The position numbers and the translations under genes were made by a program. Under the pieces are notes generated by a model. The model made no database searches, was not told where the DNA came from, and saw nothing but the letters and a program-made list of their open reading frames with translations. This document shows, one piece after another, positions 33,756-41,414 of a DNA stretch of 64,000 nucleotides (position 1 is its first letter; every line of letters begins with the position of its first letter). The stretch comes from JACVRW01 sp963803085 (GTDB taxonomy: Bacteria > Actinomycetota > Thermoleophilia > Solirubrobacterales > Thermoleophilaceae). Location: contig CAWDLE010000014.1 of the NCBI GenBank assembly GCA_963803085.1, positions 143,089 through 207,088 of the forward strand, in the 5' to 3' direction.

Positions 33756-34899
33756 CCGACTCGACCGTCTGCCCCCGTACCTGTTCGCCGAGCTGGAGCG
33801 GAAGATCCGGGAGAAGAAGGCGGCGGGAGTGGACGTGATCAGCCTCGGCATAGGCGATCCCGACACGCCGACGCCCAAGCACGTGATCGACGCGCTGGCC
33901 GCGGCGGCGAACGACCCGGGCACGCACCAGTACCCCTCGAACCGCGGGCGCCCCGAGCTCCGCGAGGCGTTCGCACGCTTCTACCAGCGCCGTTTCGGCG
34001 TGGAGCTCGATCCCGAGACCGAGGTGATCCCGGCGCTCGGCGCCAAGGAGTGCGTCTTCAACCTCAACCTCGCCTTCCTCGACCCGGACAGCGTGGCGCT
34101 GGCGGCCGACCCCGGCTATCCCGTGTACACCGGCGGCCCGCTGCTCGCGGGCGCGGAGGCCGTGCTGATGCCGCTACTCCCAGAGCGCGGGTTCGCGCCG
34201 GATCTCGACGCCATCGGCGGGGACGTGGCCGAGCGCGCGCGGCTCCTGTACCTGAACTACCCGAACAACCCGACCGGAGCGATCGTGCCGGACGGGCTCT
34301 TCGAACGCGCAGTGGAGTTCGGGCACGAGCACGACGTGTTGATCGTGCACGACGCGTCGTACACCGAGACGACGTTCGAGGGCTACGTGGCGCCGAGCTT
34401 CCTGGAGACGCCGGGGGCGAAGGACGTAGGCGTTGAGGTGTTCTCGCTTTCCAAAGGCTGGAACATGACGGGCTGGCGCACGGCAGCGATCGTGGGCAAT
34501 GCCGAGGCGGTCGCCACCTACTGGAAGCTGAAGACGAACATCGATTCGGGCATGTTCGAGGCGGTTCAGCTCGCCGCCGCGGCCGCGCTCGACGCAGGGG
34601 CGCCGGCCGAGATGAGCCAGGTCTACCAGCGCCGCCGCGACCTCGTGTGCGGTGCGCTCGCCGAGATCGGCGTGGATGTGACCCCGCCGAAGGGAACCAT
34701 CTACGTCTGGGCGCCCGTGTCCGAGGGGCACACCTCGGCGTCGTACTGCGAGCTGGTGCTTGAGGAGTCCGGCGTGGTGGTCTCGCCCGGCAGCTCGTAT
34801 GGCCCTAACGGCGAGGGCTTCTTCCGCATCTCGCTCACGGTGCCGGACGAGCGCCTGGCCGAGGCGGTCGAGCGGCTGCGCGGGAGCCTCGGGGGATAG
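33742..34899 (+). CDS. dapL: LL-diaminopimelate aminotransferase (DapL-like)
   Basis: 385-residue fold-type I PLP aminotransferase. It has LGIGDPDTPTPKHVIDAL, QYPSNRGRPELREAF, YLNYPNNPTGA and the PLP lysine motif SLSKGWNMTGWR (about residue 235). It resembles the DapL group that converts tetrahydrodipicolinate directly to LL-diaminopimelate, bypassing the succinylase/acetylase branch; close relatives are ordinary aspartate or alanine aminotransferases. Assignment is supported by overlap with dapF (14 nt) and the presence of dapA and dapB, but no dapC, dapD or dapE, in the window. Confidence 0.85.
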   Translation: MQPSSRLDRLPPYLFAELERKIREKKAAGVDVISLGIGDPDTPTPKHVIDALAAAANDPGTHQYPSNRGRPELREAFARFYQRRFGVELDPETEVIPALGAKECVFNLNLAFLDPDSVALAADPGYPVYTGGPLLAGAEAVLMPLLPERGFAPDLDAIGGDVAERARLLYLNYPNNPTGAIVPDGLFERAVEFGHEHDVLIVHDASYTETTFEGYVAPSFLETPGAKDVGVEVFSLSKGWNMTGWRTAAIVGNAEAVATYWKLKTNIDSGMFEAVQLAAAAALDAGAPAEMSQVYQRRRDLVCGALAEIGVDVTPPKGTIYVWAPVSEGHTSASYCELVLEESGVVVSPGSSYGPNGEGFFRISLTVPDERLAEAVERLRGSLGG

Positions 34900-34901
34900 G
34901 C

Positions 34902-35573
34902 GTGCACTACTGCGGGATCGTCCCTGCGCAGCGCACGCTCCAGCTTGCGATGCTCGAGGAGGTGCGCACGCCGGAGCCGCCGATCCGGCTGAGCGCGATC
35001 TTCTTCGAGCCGGGGTCGGCCGGGCAGGTGGCTGCGGAGCTGGGCTCGCTCGGAAACGTTGTGGTTGGGGTTGGGGCGCCGCTTTCGGGTCGCCACCCTG
35101 AGCTCGAGCGCCGCGGGGTGCCGCCGCATCCGGAGAGTCCCGAGGCGGCCCGCTTGGTGGAGCTGCTTGGGCTGCCCGTGTTCACGCCCGAGGACTTGGA
35201 CGACGAGGAGGGAACCGTCGACGAGGGCAGCTATCACGACTACCCGGTCTTCGAGACGAACGCCGACGGTGTCTTCAGCGCGCTCCAGGGACGGCGGCTC
35301 CCGGCGAAGCGCCATCCCTACGGAATGCAGCTTCGAATCGAGGAACTGCTCGGCGATCGGGTGACCGACGAGAGCGGCGACCTCTGGCACCGGCGGATCG
35401 AGGAGCTCGATGCCGCCGCCTGTGCGCTCTGTGCCCACCGCTACGCCGTGGGCCACGCAAGCTGGCTCGGCCCGGTCGTCCTGCCCGGCAGCGACCTGCC
35501 GGAGACGTTCCGAAGCGCTGGGGTGATGCCGCCGGTCGAGCGCCTCCAACTCCCGGCCGAGGGCACCGAATAG
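34902..35573 (+). CDS. DUF429 family protein (predicted nuclease fold)
   Basis: 223 residues resembling DUF429 proteins, predicted RNase H-like. Features are YDYPVFETN-like HDYPVFETNADGVFSAL, RHPYGMQLRIEELL and the C-terminal LDAAACALCAHRYAVGHASWLG, which is the most conserved block. GTG 34902 follows dapL by 2 nt, so it is the last gene of the dapF-dapL operon. Function unestablished. Confidence 0.7.
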   Translation: MHYCGIVPAQRTLQLAMLEEVRTPEPPIRLSAIFFEPGSAGQVAAELGSLGNVVVGVGAPLSGRHPELERRGVPPHPESPEAARLVELLGLPVFTPEDLDDEEGTVDEGSYHDYPVFETNADGVFSALQGRRLPAKRHPYGMQLRIEELLGDRVTDESGDLWHRRIEELDAAACALCAHRYAVGHASWLGPVVLPGSDLPETFRSAGVMPPVERLQLPAEGTE

Positions 35574-35580
35574 ATCGAGT

Positions 35581-35619
35581 GTCCTGCCTAGTGGACCGTA
35601 TAGGTACTCCAGGCAGGAC
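35581..35619 (+). terminator. Stem-loop between convergent DUF429 and SDR genes
   Basis: Perfect 8-bp arms GTCCTGCC and GGCAGGAC enclose 23 nt that can pair further imperfectly. It lies in the 100-nt gap between two convergent stops, so a bidirectional terminator is plausible, though no T-run is present. Confidence 0.45.
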
Positions 35620-35673
35620 GCTTGAAGACAAACGCCCCGCTCCGGACGCCCTTCGATGCTGTAGTCGAGAGCC

Positions 35674-36639
35674 CTAGCTCCCGGCCTGGATCGTCTCGCG
35701 CAGACCCGTATCGAGGTCGCGCGGCTGATAGCCGAGCTCGCGGCGCGCCTTGTCGTCCCTGGCCCAGTAGGTCACGTTGTGCGCGGCCGAGATCATCTCG
35801 CGGAAGTTCGGCGGCAACCCCATCGCCGGGCCGACCCAGCGGCTGACGGGGATCATCGCCTTCAATACCAGCGGCGGGACCGTCATGCGCGGCGGCTTCT
35901 GGTCACCAATGGCCGCCGCCTTGTCGATCAGCTCGCCCTGAGTCGTCAGCTCGCCGCCGAGCACGTAGGACTCGCCCGGCTTGCCTTTGTCGTGCGCGAG
36001 CAGGATCCCGTCCACCACGTCGTCGACATACACCATGTTGAGCCCGAGCTCCGGGAACGCCTTCGCCGGCATCTTGCCCGTGCTGGCCTGCTCGATCATC
36101 TGCCCGACGAGCGCATGGTCGCCGGGTCCATAGACGGAGCCGGGCTGCACGATGACGATCGGAGCGCCCTGCGCTGCTCGCTCTTGGGCCAGCTTGTGCG
36201 CGCGGTACTTCGTCTCGTCGTAGGTGGAGACGAAGCCGTCTGCCTCGTCGCGCTCGTAGCTCTCGTCGACCGTCTGGCCGTTCGTGTTCCCGAAGGTGTT
36301 GATCGTCGAGACGTAAACGATCCGATCGACCCCCGCGTCGGCGGCCGCGTCCAGCACGCGCTCGGTCCCGCCCACGTTCGAGTCGCGCATCGAATCGCGC
36401 TTCGACGCCGCCATGCCTACGCGGTAGTCGGCAGCGATGTGAAAGGCCGCCTGGCAGCCCTCCATGCCGCGGCGGATGGCGTCCGCGTCCCCAAGGTCGC
36501 CCTGGACCACCTCGGCGTCCAGCCCTGCAGCCTTTTCCGGCGAGCGCGCGAGCACCACCACCTCGTCGCCCCGATCGCGCAGTCGCTTGACCACGCGCGA
36601 CCCGATGAAGCCCGTTCCACCCGTCACAAAAGCTTTCAC
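35674..36639 (-). CDS. NAD-dependent epimerase/dehydratase (extended SDR)
   Basis: 321 residues with nucleotide-binding TGGTGFIGSRVV at the N-terminus, VQGDLGDADAI, the active-site pair Tyr/Lys in STYDETKYRAH and QPGSVYGPGD. It most resembles dihydroflavonol-reductase-like and hopanoid-associated sugar-epimerase-type SDRs; substrate unknown. The GTG start has TACGAT 8 nt upstream. Divergent from hflX; the two -10 elements are only 4 nt apart. Confidence 0.88.
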   Translation of the reverse strand: MKAFVTGGTGFIGSRVVKRLRDRGDEVVVLARSPEKAAGLDAEVVQGDLGDADAIRRGMEGCQAAFHIAADYRVGMAASKRDSMRDSNVGGTERVLDAAADAGVDRIVYVSTINTFGNTNGQTVDESYERDEADGFVSTYDETKYRAHKLAQERAAQGAPIVIVQPGSVYGPGDHALVGQMIEQASTGKMPAKAFPELGLNMVYVDDVVDGILLAHDKGKPGESYVLGGELTTQGELIDKAAAIGDQKPPRMTVPPLVLKAMIPVSRWVGPAMGLPPNFREMISAAHNVTYWARDDKARRELGYQPRDLDTGLRETIQAGS

Positions 36640-36647
36640 GGCGCGGG

Positions 36648-36653
36648 ATCGTA
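36648..36653 (-). promoter_or_regulatory. Leaderless-type -10 hexamer for the SDR gene
   Basis: TACGAT on the minus strand, 8 nt before GTG 36639. Confidence 0.5.
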
Positions 36654-36657
36654 TCCC

Positions 36658-36663
36658 TAGACT
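36658..36663 (+). promoter_or_regulatory. Leaderless-type -10 hexamer for hflX
   Basis: TAGACT, 7 nt before GTG 36671; back-to-back with the SDR hexamer. Confidence 0.5.
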
Positions 36664-36670
36664 GGAAGCA

Positions 36671-37960
36671 GTGCAGCACTCCCCAAACGGCGATACCCGA
36701 CGCGCGGCTCAGCGCGCTTTGACGATCGGTGTCGCGCCCGGCGATCTGGATCTCACCGAGCTTCGGGAGCTGCTCCGGACCGCCGGGGTGGCGGTGGCCG
36801 GCGAGATGGTCCAGCGCCGCGAGCGCCCCGACCCCGACCGCTACTTCGGCCGCGGGAAGCTCGTCGAGCTGAAGCAGGCGGTGAAGGACGCCGACGCGAA
36901 CCTCGTGGCGGTGGACGACGAGCTGCTGCCGCGGCAGGAGCGCAATCTCGAGGAGGAGCTGGGTGTGCCGGTGATCGACCGCACGGCGATCATCCTCGAC
37001 ATCTTCGCGGACCACGCACGCTCCGCCGAGGGCAAGCTCCAGGTGGAGCTCGCCCAGCTCGAGTACAACCTCGCGCGCATGCGCGGCCTGTGGACGCACC
37101 TCGAGCGCCTCGGCGCCGGCCGCATGGACGGCGGCATCGGAACGAGGGGTCCTGGCGAATCCCAGATCGAGACGGACCGCCGGCTCGCGCGTGACCGCAT
37201 CTCGGCGCTGAGGCAGCGCCTGATCGAGACCAAGGCCACGCGCGCGACCATGCGCCGCGAGCGCGAGCGCGCCGGCCTGCCGACGGTGGCACTCGCCGGC
37301 TACACGAACGCAGGCAAGTCCACGCTCCTCAACACCGTCACGGGCTCCGAGGTGGGCGTGCGCGAGCGCCTGTTCCACACGCTCGACCCGACCACCCGGT
37401 CGTTCGAGATCTCTGGTCGGCAGTACCTGCTCACGGACACGGTCGGCTTCATCCGCAAGCTGCCGCACCAGCTCGTGGAGGCCTTCTCGGCCACGCTCGA
37501 GGAGGCGATGGGCGCCGATCTGATCGTCCACGTGGTGGACGCCTCGGCGCCCGAGGGCGACATGCACCAGATGATGGCGGCGGTGGACGACGTGCTCGAC
37601 GAGATCGGCGCGGGGGACAGGCCGCGCCTGCTCGCGCTGAACAAGGTCGACCTGCTGGACGACGAGCAGCGGCGCGCGCTGTCGTTCCGCTTCCCGGACG
37701 CGGTACAGGTATCCGGGGCAACGGGAGAGGGCGTCGACGACCTTCGCGACGCCATCGAGGCGCGTTTTCTCGCCACCCTGCGGCCGATGGAGCTGCTCGT
37801 TCCGTATGACCAAGGCGGAAGCCTCTCGGAGCTGCACGACCTCGCCGGCGAGCTGGAGCGCGAGGACACGCCCGAGGGAGTCCGCATAAGCGCGCGCGTC
37901 CCGGTGGCCGCGGCGCAGCGCTTCGAGCGGTTCGAGCGCAACGGCGACTCGCCCGGCTAG
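36671..37960 (+). CDS. hflX: GTPase HflX
   Basis: 429-residue ribosome-associated GTPase that splits stalled or hibernating ribosomes. The N-domain contains RYFGRGKLVELK and VPVIDRTAIILDIFADHA, then the HflX glycine motif GGIGTRGPGESQIETDRR, the P-loop GYTNAGKSTLLN, the switch region FHTLDPTTRSFEI, DTVGFIRKLPHQLVEAF and NKVDLLDD. The GTG start is placed by the upstream TAGACT. In actinobacteria hflX often neighbours miaA/dapF, as here. Confidence 0.96.
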   Translation: MQHSPNGDTRRAAQRALTIGVAPGDLDLTELRELLRTAGVAVAGEMVQRRERPDPDRYFGRGKLVELKQAVKDADANLVAVDDELLPRQERNLEEELGVPVIDRTAIILDIFADHARSAEGKLQVELAQLEYNLARMRGLWTHLERLGAGRMDGGIGTRGPGESQIETDRRLARDRISALRQRLIETKATRATMRRERERAGLPTVALAGYTNAGKSTLLNTVTGSEVGVRERLFHTLDPTTRSFEISGRQYLLTDTVGFIRKLPHQLVEAFSATLEEAMGADLIVHVVDASAPEGDMHQMMAAVDDVLDEIGAGDRPRLLALNKVDLLDDEQRRALSFRFPDAVQVSGATGEGVDDLRDAIEARFLATLRPMELLVPYDQGGSLSELHDLAGELEREDTPEGVRISARVPVAAAQRFERFERNGDSPG

Positions 37961-38010
37961 ACGCTTCCACGACACAAACCGTGCAAATTCGACCTTTCTG
38001 GTCAGCCGAT

Positions 38011-38039
38011 TTGACTCGCCCTGTGCAGAGTGAAAGTGT
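38011..38039 (+). promoter_or_regulatory. Candidate promoter of the haem peroxidase gene
   Basis: TTGACT (38011-38016), a 17-nt spacer and AAGTGT (38034-38039), 6 nt before ATG 38046. The -35 is strong and the -10 weak. Confidence 0.4.
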
Positions 38040-38045
38040 CGCGCC

Positions 38046-39647
38046 ATGCCAACACATGGGTCCGAGAGCTACTACGTAATAGGGGAGGGGCTCCTCTCAG
38101 AGAGCGTCGGCGGACGGGAGCTGGGAGACGATCCGCCGATCGTCGCGGCCGCCGCGCGTGCGGGCGCCGGACCCGCTGCGGCACCGCCGCCGTTCCGCTT
38201 TTCAAGGCTCGGTCCGAAGGGCGCGAACAAGCAGCTCGGCGAGCCGAATCGCAAGAAGATCGGTGGCGCGATGGCGGTGGGCGGGGGCGGGCAGTCGCAG
38301 ATCCCGGCCGGGTTCACCTATCTCGGGCAGTTCATCGACCATGACCTGACGTTCGACAAGACCAGCGTCATGTTGGGCGCGAACGTGACGCCGATCCAGC
38401 TGCTCCAGGGACGCTCACCAAGCCTCGACCTCGACTCGCTCTACGGGGCCGGCCCGGCGGACCCGGCGTCGGCCAAGTTCTTCGAGGCGGACGGCGTCCA
38501 CCTCAAGGTGGGGAAGAGCACTGGGCCGACGAAGGTCGGGTTCGACCTCCCGCGGGGCGCCGGGAACACCAACGCGAAGAAACGCAAGGCGATCATCCCC
38601 GACCCGCGGAACGACGAGAACCTCGCGGTGGCGCAGCACCACTGCGCGATGATCCGCTTCCACAACCGCGTGGTCGACACGCAGTTGGGCGGCGTGCCCG
38701 CGGCGCAGAAGTTCGCCAAGGCGCGCGAGATCGTGACGAAGCACTACCAGTGGATGATCCGCACGGACTACCTGCCGCGGATCTGCGCGCAAGGCGTGGT
38801 GAACGACGTCTTCAACAACGGGCGCAAGGCGTTCGAGGTCGGGGCAGCCACCACCGACGTGCCGACCATGCCGATCGAGTTCTCCGTGGCGGCGTTCCGC
38901 CTCGGCCATGCGATGGTGCGCGCTCGCTACAACTGGAACGCCGTCTTCGACGACGGCGGTGGGACGCTCGAGTTCCTGTTCATCTTCTCCGCGCTGGGCG
39001 GCGACCTCGGGGGTGACACGCGTCTCGCGAGCATCTGGATCGCGGACTTCCGGCGGCTGTACAACTTTGGAGAGGCGAACAAGCCGGGCCTGACCGTGCC
39101 GCCCGCCAAGTTCAACCGTGCGATGCGGATCGACACCACGATCGTCGACCCGCTCCAGCACCTGCCCCCGGGGGCGATCGGGCTACCGGCGAACGCCGGC
39201 TTCAACGACCCGCGCCGCAACCTCGCGTTCAGAAACCTCACGCGGGCGAAGATGCTGAAGCTCGCCACCGGCCAGCAGATGGCGACCTTCCTCAAGAGCA
39301 AGGGCGTGAACCTCACCAAGCTCACGAGCGCCCAGATCCGGAACGGCAAGAACGGCGCCGACCTGAGCGGCCTCACGCAGGCACAGCGGCAGGCGCTCGT
39401 GAAGGACACGCCGCTCTGGTTCTACATCCTGCGGGAGGCGGAGCTGAACAACGGGAAGCTCAAGGGTGTCGGGGGGCGCATCGTCGCGGAGACCGTCCAC
39501 CGCGCGATGGAAGGAAGCGAGCACTCGATTGTGAACGACGCCAGCTTCAAACCGACGCTCGGCCCGAATAACACCACCTTCCGGATGGTCGATCTGCTGC
39601 TGTTCGCGTTCGAGGGAAAGAAGGCGCTGCTGGCGCCGAACGGCTAG
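38046..39647 (+). CDS. Animal-type haem peroxidase family protein
   Basis: 533 residues of the peroxidase-cyclooxygenase superfamily (PF03098). The distal histidine is in YLGQFIDHDLTFD (His99), followed by the calcium/structural region, the catalytic-Arg block around HHCAMIRFHNRVVD, and the proximal histidine in FRLGHAMVRARYNW (His288). No signal peptide is visible, so it may be cytosolic or exported otherwise. Bacterial members oxidise halides or lipids, or have unknown roles. Not obviously in an operon; its downstream region holds the inverted repeat at 39676. Confidence 0.88.
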   Translation: MPTHGSESYYVIGEGLLSESVGGRELGDDPPIVAAAARAGAGPAAAPPPFRFSRLGPKGANKQLGEPNRKKIGGAMAVGGGGQSQIPAGFTYLGQFIDHDLTFDKTSVMLGANVTPIQLLQGRSPSLDLDSLYGAGPADPASAKFFEADGVHLKVGKSTGPTKVGFDLPRGAGNTNAKKRKAIIPDPRNDENLAVAQHHCAMIRFHNRVVDTQLGGVPAAQKFAKAREIVTKHYQWMIRTDYLPRICAQGVVNDVFNNGRKAFEVGAATTDVPTMPIEFSVAAFRLGHAMVRARYNWNAVFDDGGGTLEFLFIFSALGGDLGGDTRLASIWIADFRRLYNFGEANKPGLTVPPAKFNRAMRIDTTIVDPLQHLPPGAIGLPANAGFNDPRRNLAFRNLTRAKMLKLATGQQMATFLKSKGVNLTKLTSAQIRNGKNGADLSGLTQAQRQALVKDTPLWFYILREAELNNGKLKGVGGRIVAETVHRAMEGSEHSIVNDASFKPTLGPNNTTFRMVDLLLFAFEGKKALLAPNG

Positions 39648-39675
39648 CGCGTTAGCGGCCGTTCGGCTTAGGGCT

Positions 39676-39783
39676 GCTGCGTTAGTGGCCGCGGGGCCTG
39701 CCTCCGGCAGCGCTCCCGGAGCAAGGCGCGCACAGCGCGCCTTGTCCGGAATCGCCGCCGTCACCACCCGCGGGTGCTACGTC
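39676..39783 (+). repeat. 108-bp inverted repeat, left copy
   Basis: Reverse complement of 40527-40634 with about two mismatches. Internally it is very structured: CAAGGCGCG/CGCGCCTTG hairpin, CTCCGG/CCGGAG hairpin and the palindrome CACCCGCGGGTG. The last two codons and the stop of the reductase gene lie within it. Confidence 0.92.
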
Positions 39784-40490
39784 GGGCGCCGTAGCGCCAC
39801 CGAGACGTTCGCCCGTGCGTGCTCGGGGTTGGCGGTGGCTGGGATGGCCACGTGCACGCGCTCGTCGGACAGTGTCCACTTGAGGAGTTCTGCGGCCCCA
39901 TAGCGGCGTACGAGCGCGCCACCGCCGAGCGGTCGCATCGCGATCACGCCGAGGTCGAGTTCCGCCGCGAGAGGGAGGATTCGCTTCTCGGCGGCACGCT
40001 CGTGCGGGTTGTAGGGCACCTGGATGGCGTCGATCCGGCCGGTGCGCATCACCTGCTCGAGCTCGTCGAACGCGGACGGTGAGTAGTGCGTGGCGCCGAT
40101 GAGGTCCACCCGGCCGGCGTCGCGTTCGGCCTCGAGCCAGGGAAGATGCTCACGCCAGGCCACGAGGTTGTGGATCTGCTCGATCTCGACACGGCCGTAG
40201 AGGCCGACCTGTTCGTCGAACTGGGCACGTGCCTCGGCGGCCGAGGGCGTCCAGATCTTCGTGGCGACGATGGCCTCGGAACGCCGCTCACCTAGCGCCC
40301 GCGCCAACACCTCCTCGGCGCGGCCGTACATCGGCGAGCTATCGAACAGCCGCGTGCCCGCCCCCCAAACCACATCAACGACCTCACCCGCGGCCGCCTC
40401 TCCGCCCGGCCCGACATCAAAGGTCTGCCACGTTCCGAGCCCAATGACCGGCACATCCCACCCAGACCGCCCAAACCTCCGCCGCTCCAT
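39777..40490 (-). CDS. Aldo/keto reductase
   Basis: 237 residues of the AKR (TIM-barrel) superfamily: MERRRFGRSGWDVPVIGLGTW, the catalytic Asp/Tyr region LFDSSPMYGRAEEVLARAL, the Lys in IVATKIWTP, and PYNPHERAAEKRILPLA. At 237 residues it is shorter than typical AKRs (about 280-330), and the conserved catalytic His position appears as QIHNLVAW. ATG 40490 was chosen for the family N-terminus; an open frame continues upstream without homology. The gene sits between two 108-bp inverted repeats, the left one containing its stop codon. Confidence 0.85.
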   Translation of the reverse strand: MERRRFGRSGWDVPVIGLGTWQTFDVGPGGEAAAGEVVDVVWGAGTRLFDSSPMYGRAEEVLARALGERRSEAIVATKIWTPSAAEARAQFDEQVGLYGRVEIEQIHNLVAWREHLPWLEAERDAGRVDLIGATHYSPSAFDELEQVMRTGRIDAIQVPYNPHERAAEKRILPLAAELDLGVIAMRPLGGGALVRRYGAAELLKWTLSDERVHVAIPATANPEHARANVSVALRRPT

Positions 40491-40526
40491 CACGCCCGCA
40501 TTATCGCCAGCCCGGTCGGGAGGACA

Positions 40527-40634
40527 GACGTAGCACCCGCGGGTGGTGACGGCGGCGATTCCGGACAAGGCGCGCTGTGCGCGCCTTGCTCCGGGAGCGC
40601 TGCCGGAGACAGGCCCCGCGGCCACCAACGCAGC
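40527..40634 (-). repeat. 108-bp inverted repeat, right copy
   Basis: Mirror of 39676-39783. It ends 5 nt before the stop of the MazG-like gene (40639) and begins 37 nt upstream of the reductase ATG, so it forms most of the reductase upstream region. Confidence 0.92.
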
Positions 40635-40638
40635 GAAG

Positions 40639-40968
40639 CTAGCGAGTATCCCCGCTGCCCTGGAGCACGTTCCGCTCCTGACGCGAAAGCAGCTTCGCGA
40701 GGTTCTCCTCGGCGAGCGTATCCAGGTCGAGGCCGGCCTCGGTGGCCAGCTGGGCCACGTACCAGAGCACGTCTCCCAGCTCGCCTGCCAGCGCTTCGCG
40801 GCGCTCGTCGGTGAGCAAGCCGCCGTCGTCGCGCAGCGCCTTCTTGACCTTCTCGGCGGCCTCGCCGGCCTCGCCGCAGAGGCCGAGCGCCGGATAGGTG
40901 AGGTTGTCGCCCGCGTCGGGATAAACGGCCGTGGCGCGCGAGCGCCGCTGGTAGTCGGAGAGCTCCAC
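40639..40968 (-). CDS. MazG-like nucleotide pyrophosphohydrolase
   Basis: 109 residues of the all-alpha NTP pyrophosphatase fold: NLTYPALGLCGEAGEAAEKVKKALRDD (the metal-binding ExxE helix) and ELGDVLWYVAQLATEAGLDLDTLAEENLAKL (the ExxD helix). Members hydrolyse (d)NTPs to monophosphates. GTG 40968 was chosen because TACGGT lies 6 nt upstream; GTG 41004 would add 12 residues. Divergent from the STAS gene. Confidence 0.88.
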   Translation of the reverse strand: MELSDYQRRSRATAVYPDAGDNLTYPALGLCGEAGEAAEKVKKALRDDGGLLTDERREALAGELGDVLWYVAQLATEAGLDLDTLAEENLAKLLSRQERNVLQGSGDTR

Positions 40969-40974
40969 AACCCG

Positions 40975-40980
40975 ACCGTA
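40975..40980 (-). promoter_or_regulatory. Leaderless-type -10 hexamer for the MazG-like gene
   Basis: TACGGT on the minus strand, 6 nt before GTG 40968; supports the shorter start. Confidence 0.45.
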
Positions 40981-41005
40981 GCGCGCGCGGGCGACAGAAG
41001 TCACA

Positions 41006-41011
41006 TAGACT
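41006..41011 (+). promoter_or_regulatory. Leaderless-type -10 hexamer for the STAS gene
   Basis: TAGACT, 10 nt before GTG 41022. Confidence 0.4.
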
Positions 41012-41021
41012 GGCCGCTGCC

Positions 41022-41381
41022 GTGATCGCTCTAGCCGTGGAGCGGAGCCGGGTCGATGGATACGAGCTGCTCGCCGTCGAGGGTGAGCTCGATATCGCTA
41101 CGGCTCCCCGCATGATCGCCGCCCTGAACGAGGCGTTGGTCAACCTGGAGCGGCCGGTCGTGGTCGACCTGTCGAGCGTGGGTTTCATGGACTCCACCGG
41201 CCTGGCGCTCCTGATCAACGCACACCGCCGCGCGAAGCGTCGCGGGCAGGGGTTCGCGATCGTCTGCCCGCGTGGTCCGATCTCGAGGGTGTTCGAGATC
41301 GCAGACATGGTCGAACGCCTCCACGTCTGCCCCGATCACGCCAGTGCCAGCCGCACGGCCACCAAGCCTGTGCGGGGTTGA
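41022..41381 (+). CDS. STAS-domain anti-sigma factor antagonist
   Basis: 119 residues of the SpoIIAA/RsbV type: VEGELDIATAPRMIAALNEAL, and VVDLSSVGFMDSTGLALLINAHRRA with the phosphorylatable Ser in DSTG (about residue 60). Such proteins release a sigma factor by binding its anti-sigma kinase when unphosphorylated. No partner kinase or sigma gene is visible in the window. The MshEN-ATPase gene starts 33 nt downstream. Confidence 0.9.
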   Translation: MIALAVERSRVDGYELLAVEGELDIATAPRMIAALNEALVNLERPVVVDLSSVGFMDSTGLALLINAHRRAKRRGQGFAIVCPRGPISRVFEIADMVERLHVCPDHASASRTATKPVRG

Positions 41382-41414
41382 ACAAAGGCGGCGTCGTGCC
41401 GATACCACAGGGGT

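Noticed and set aside
39676..40634. The 108-bp inverted repeats as ends of an insertion sequence
   Set aside because: No transposase gene lies between them and no target-site duplication was evident; described as inverted repeats only.
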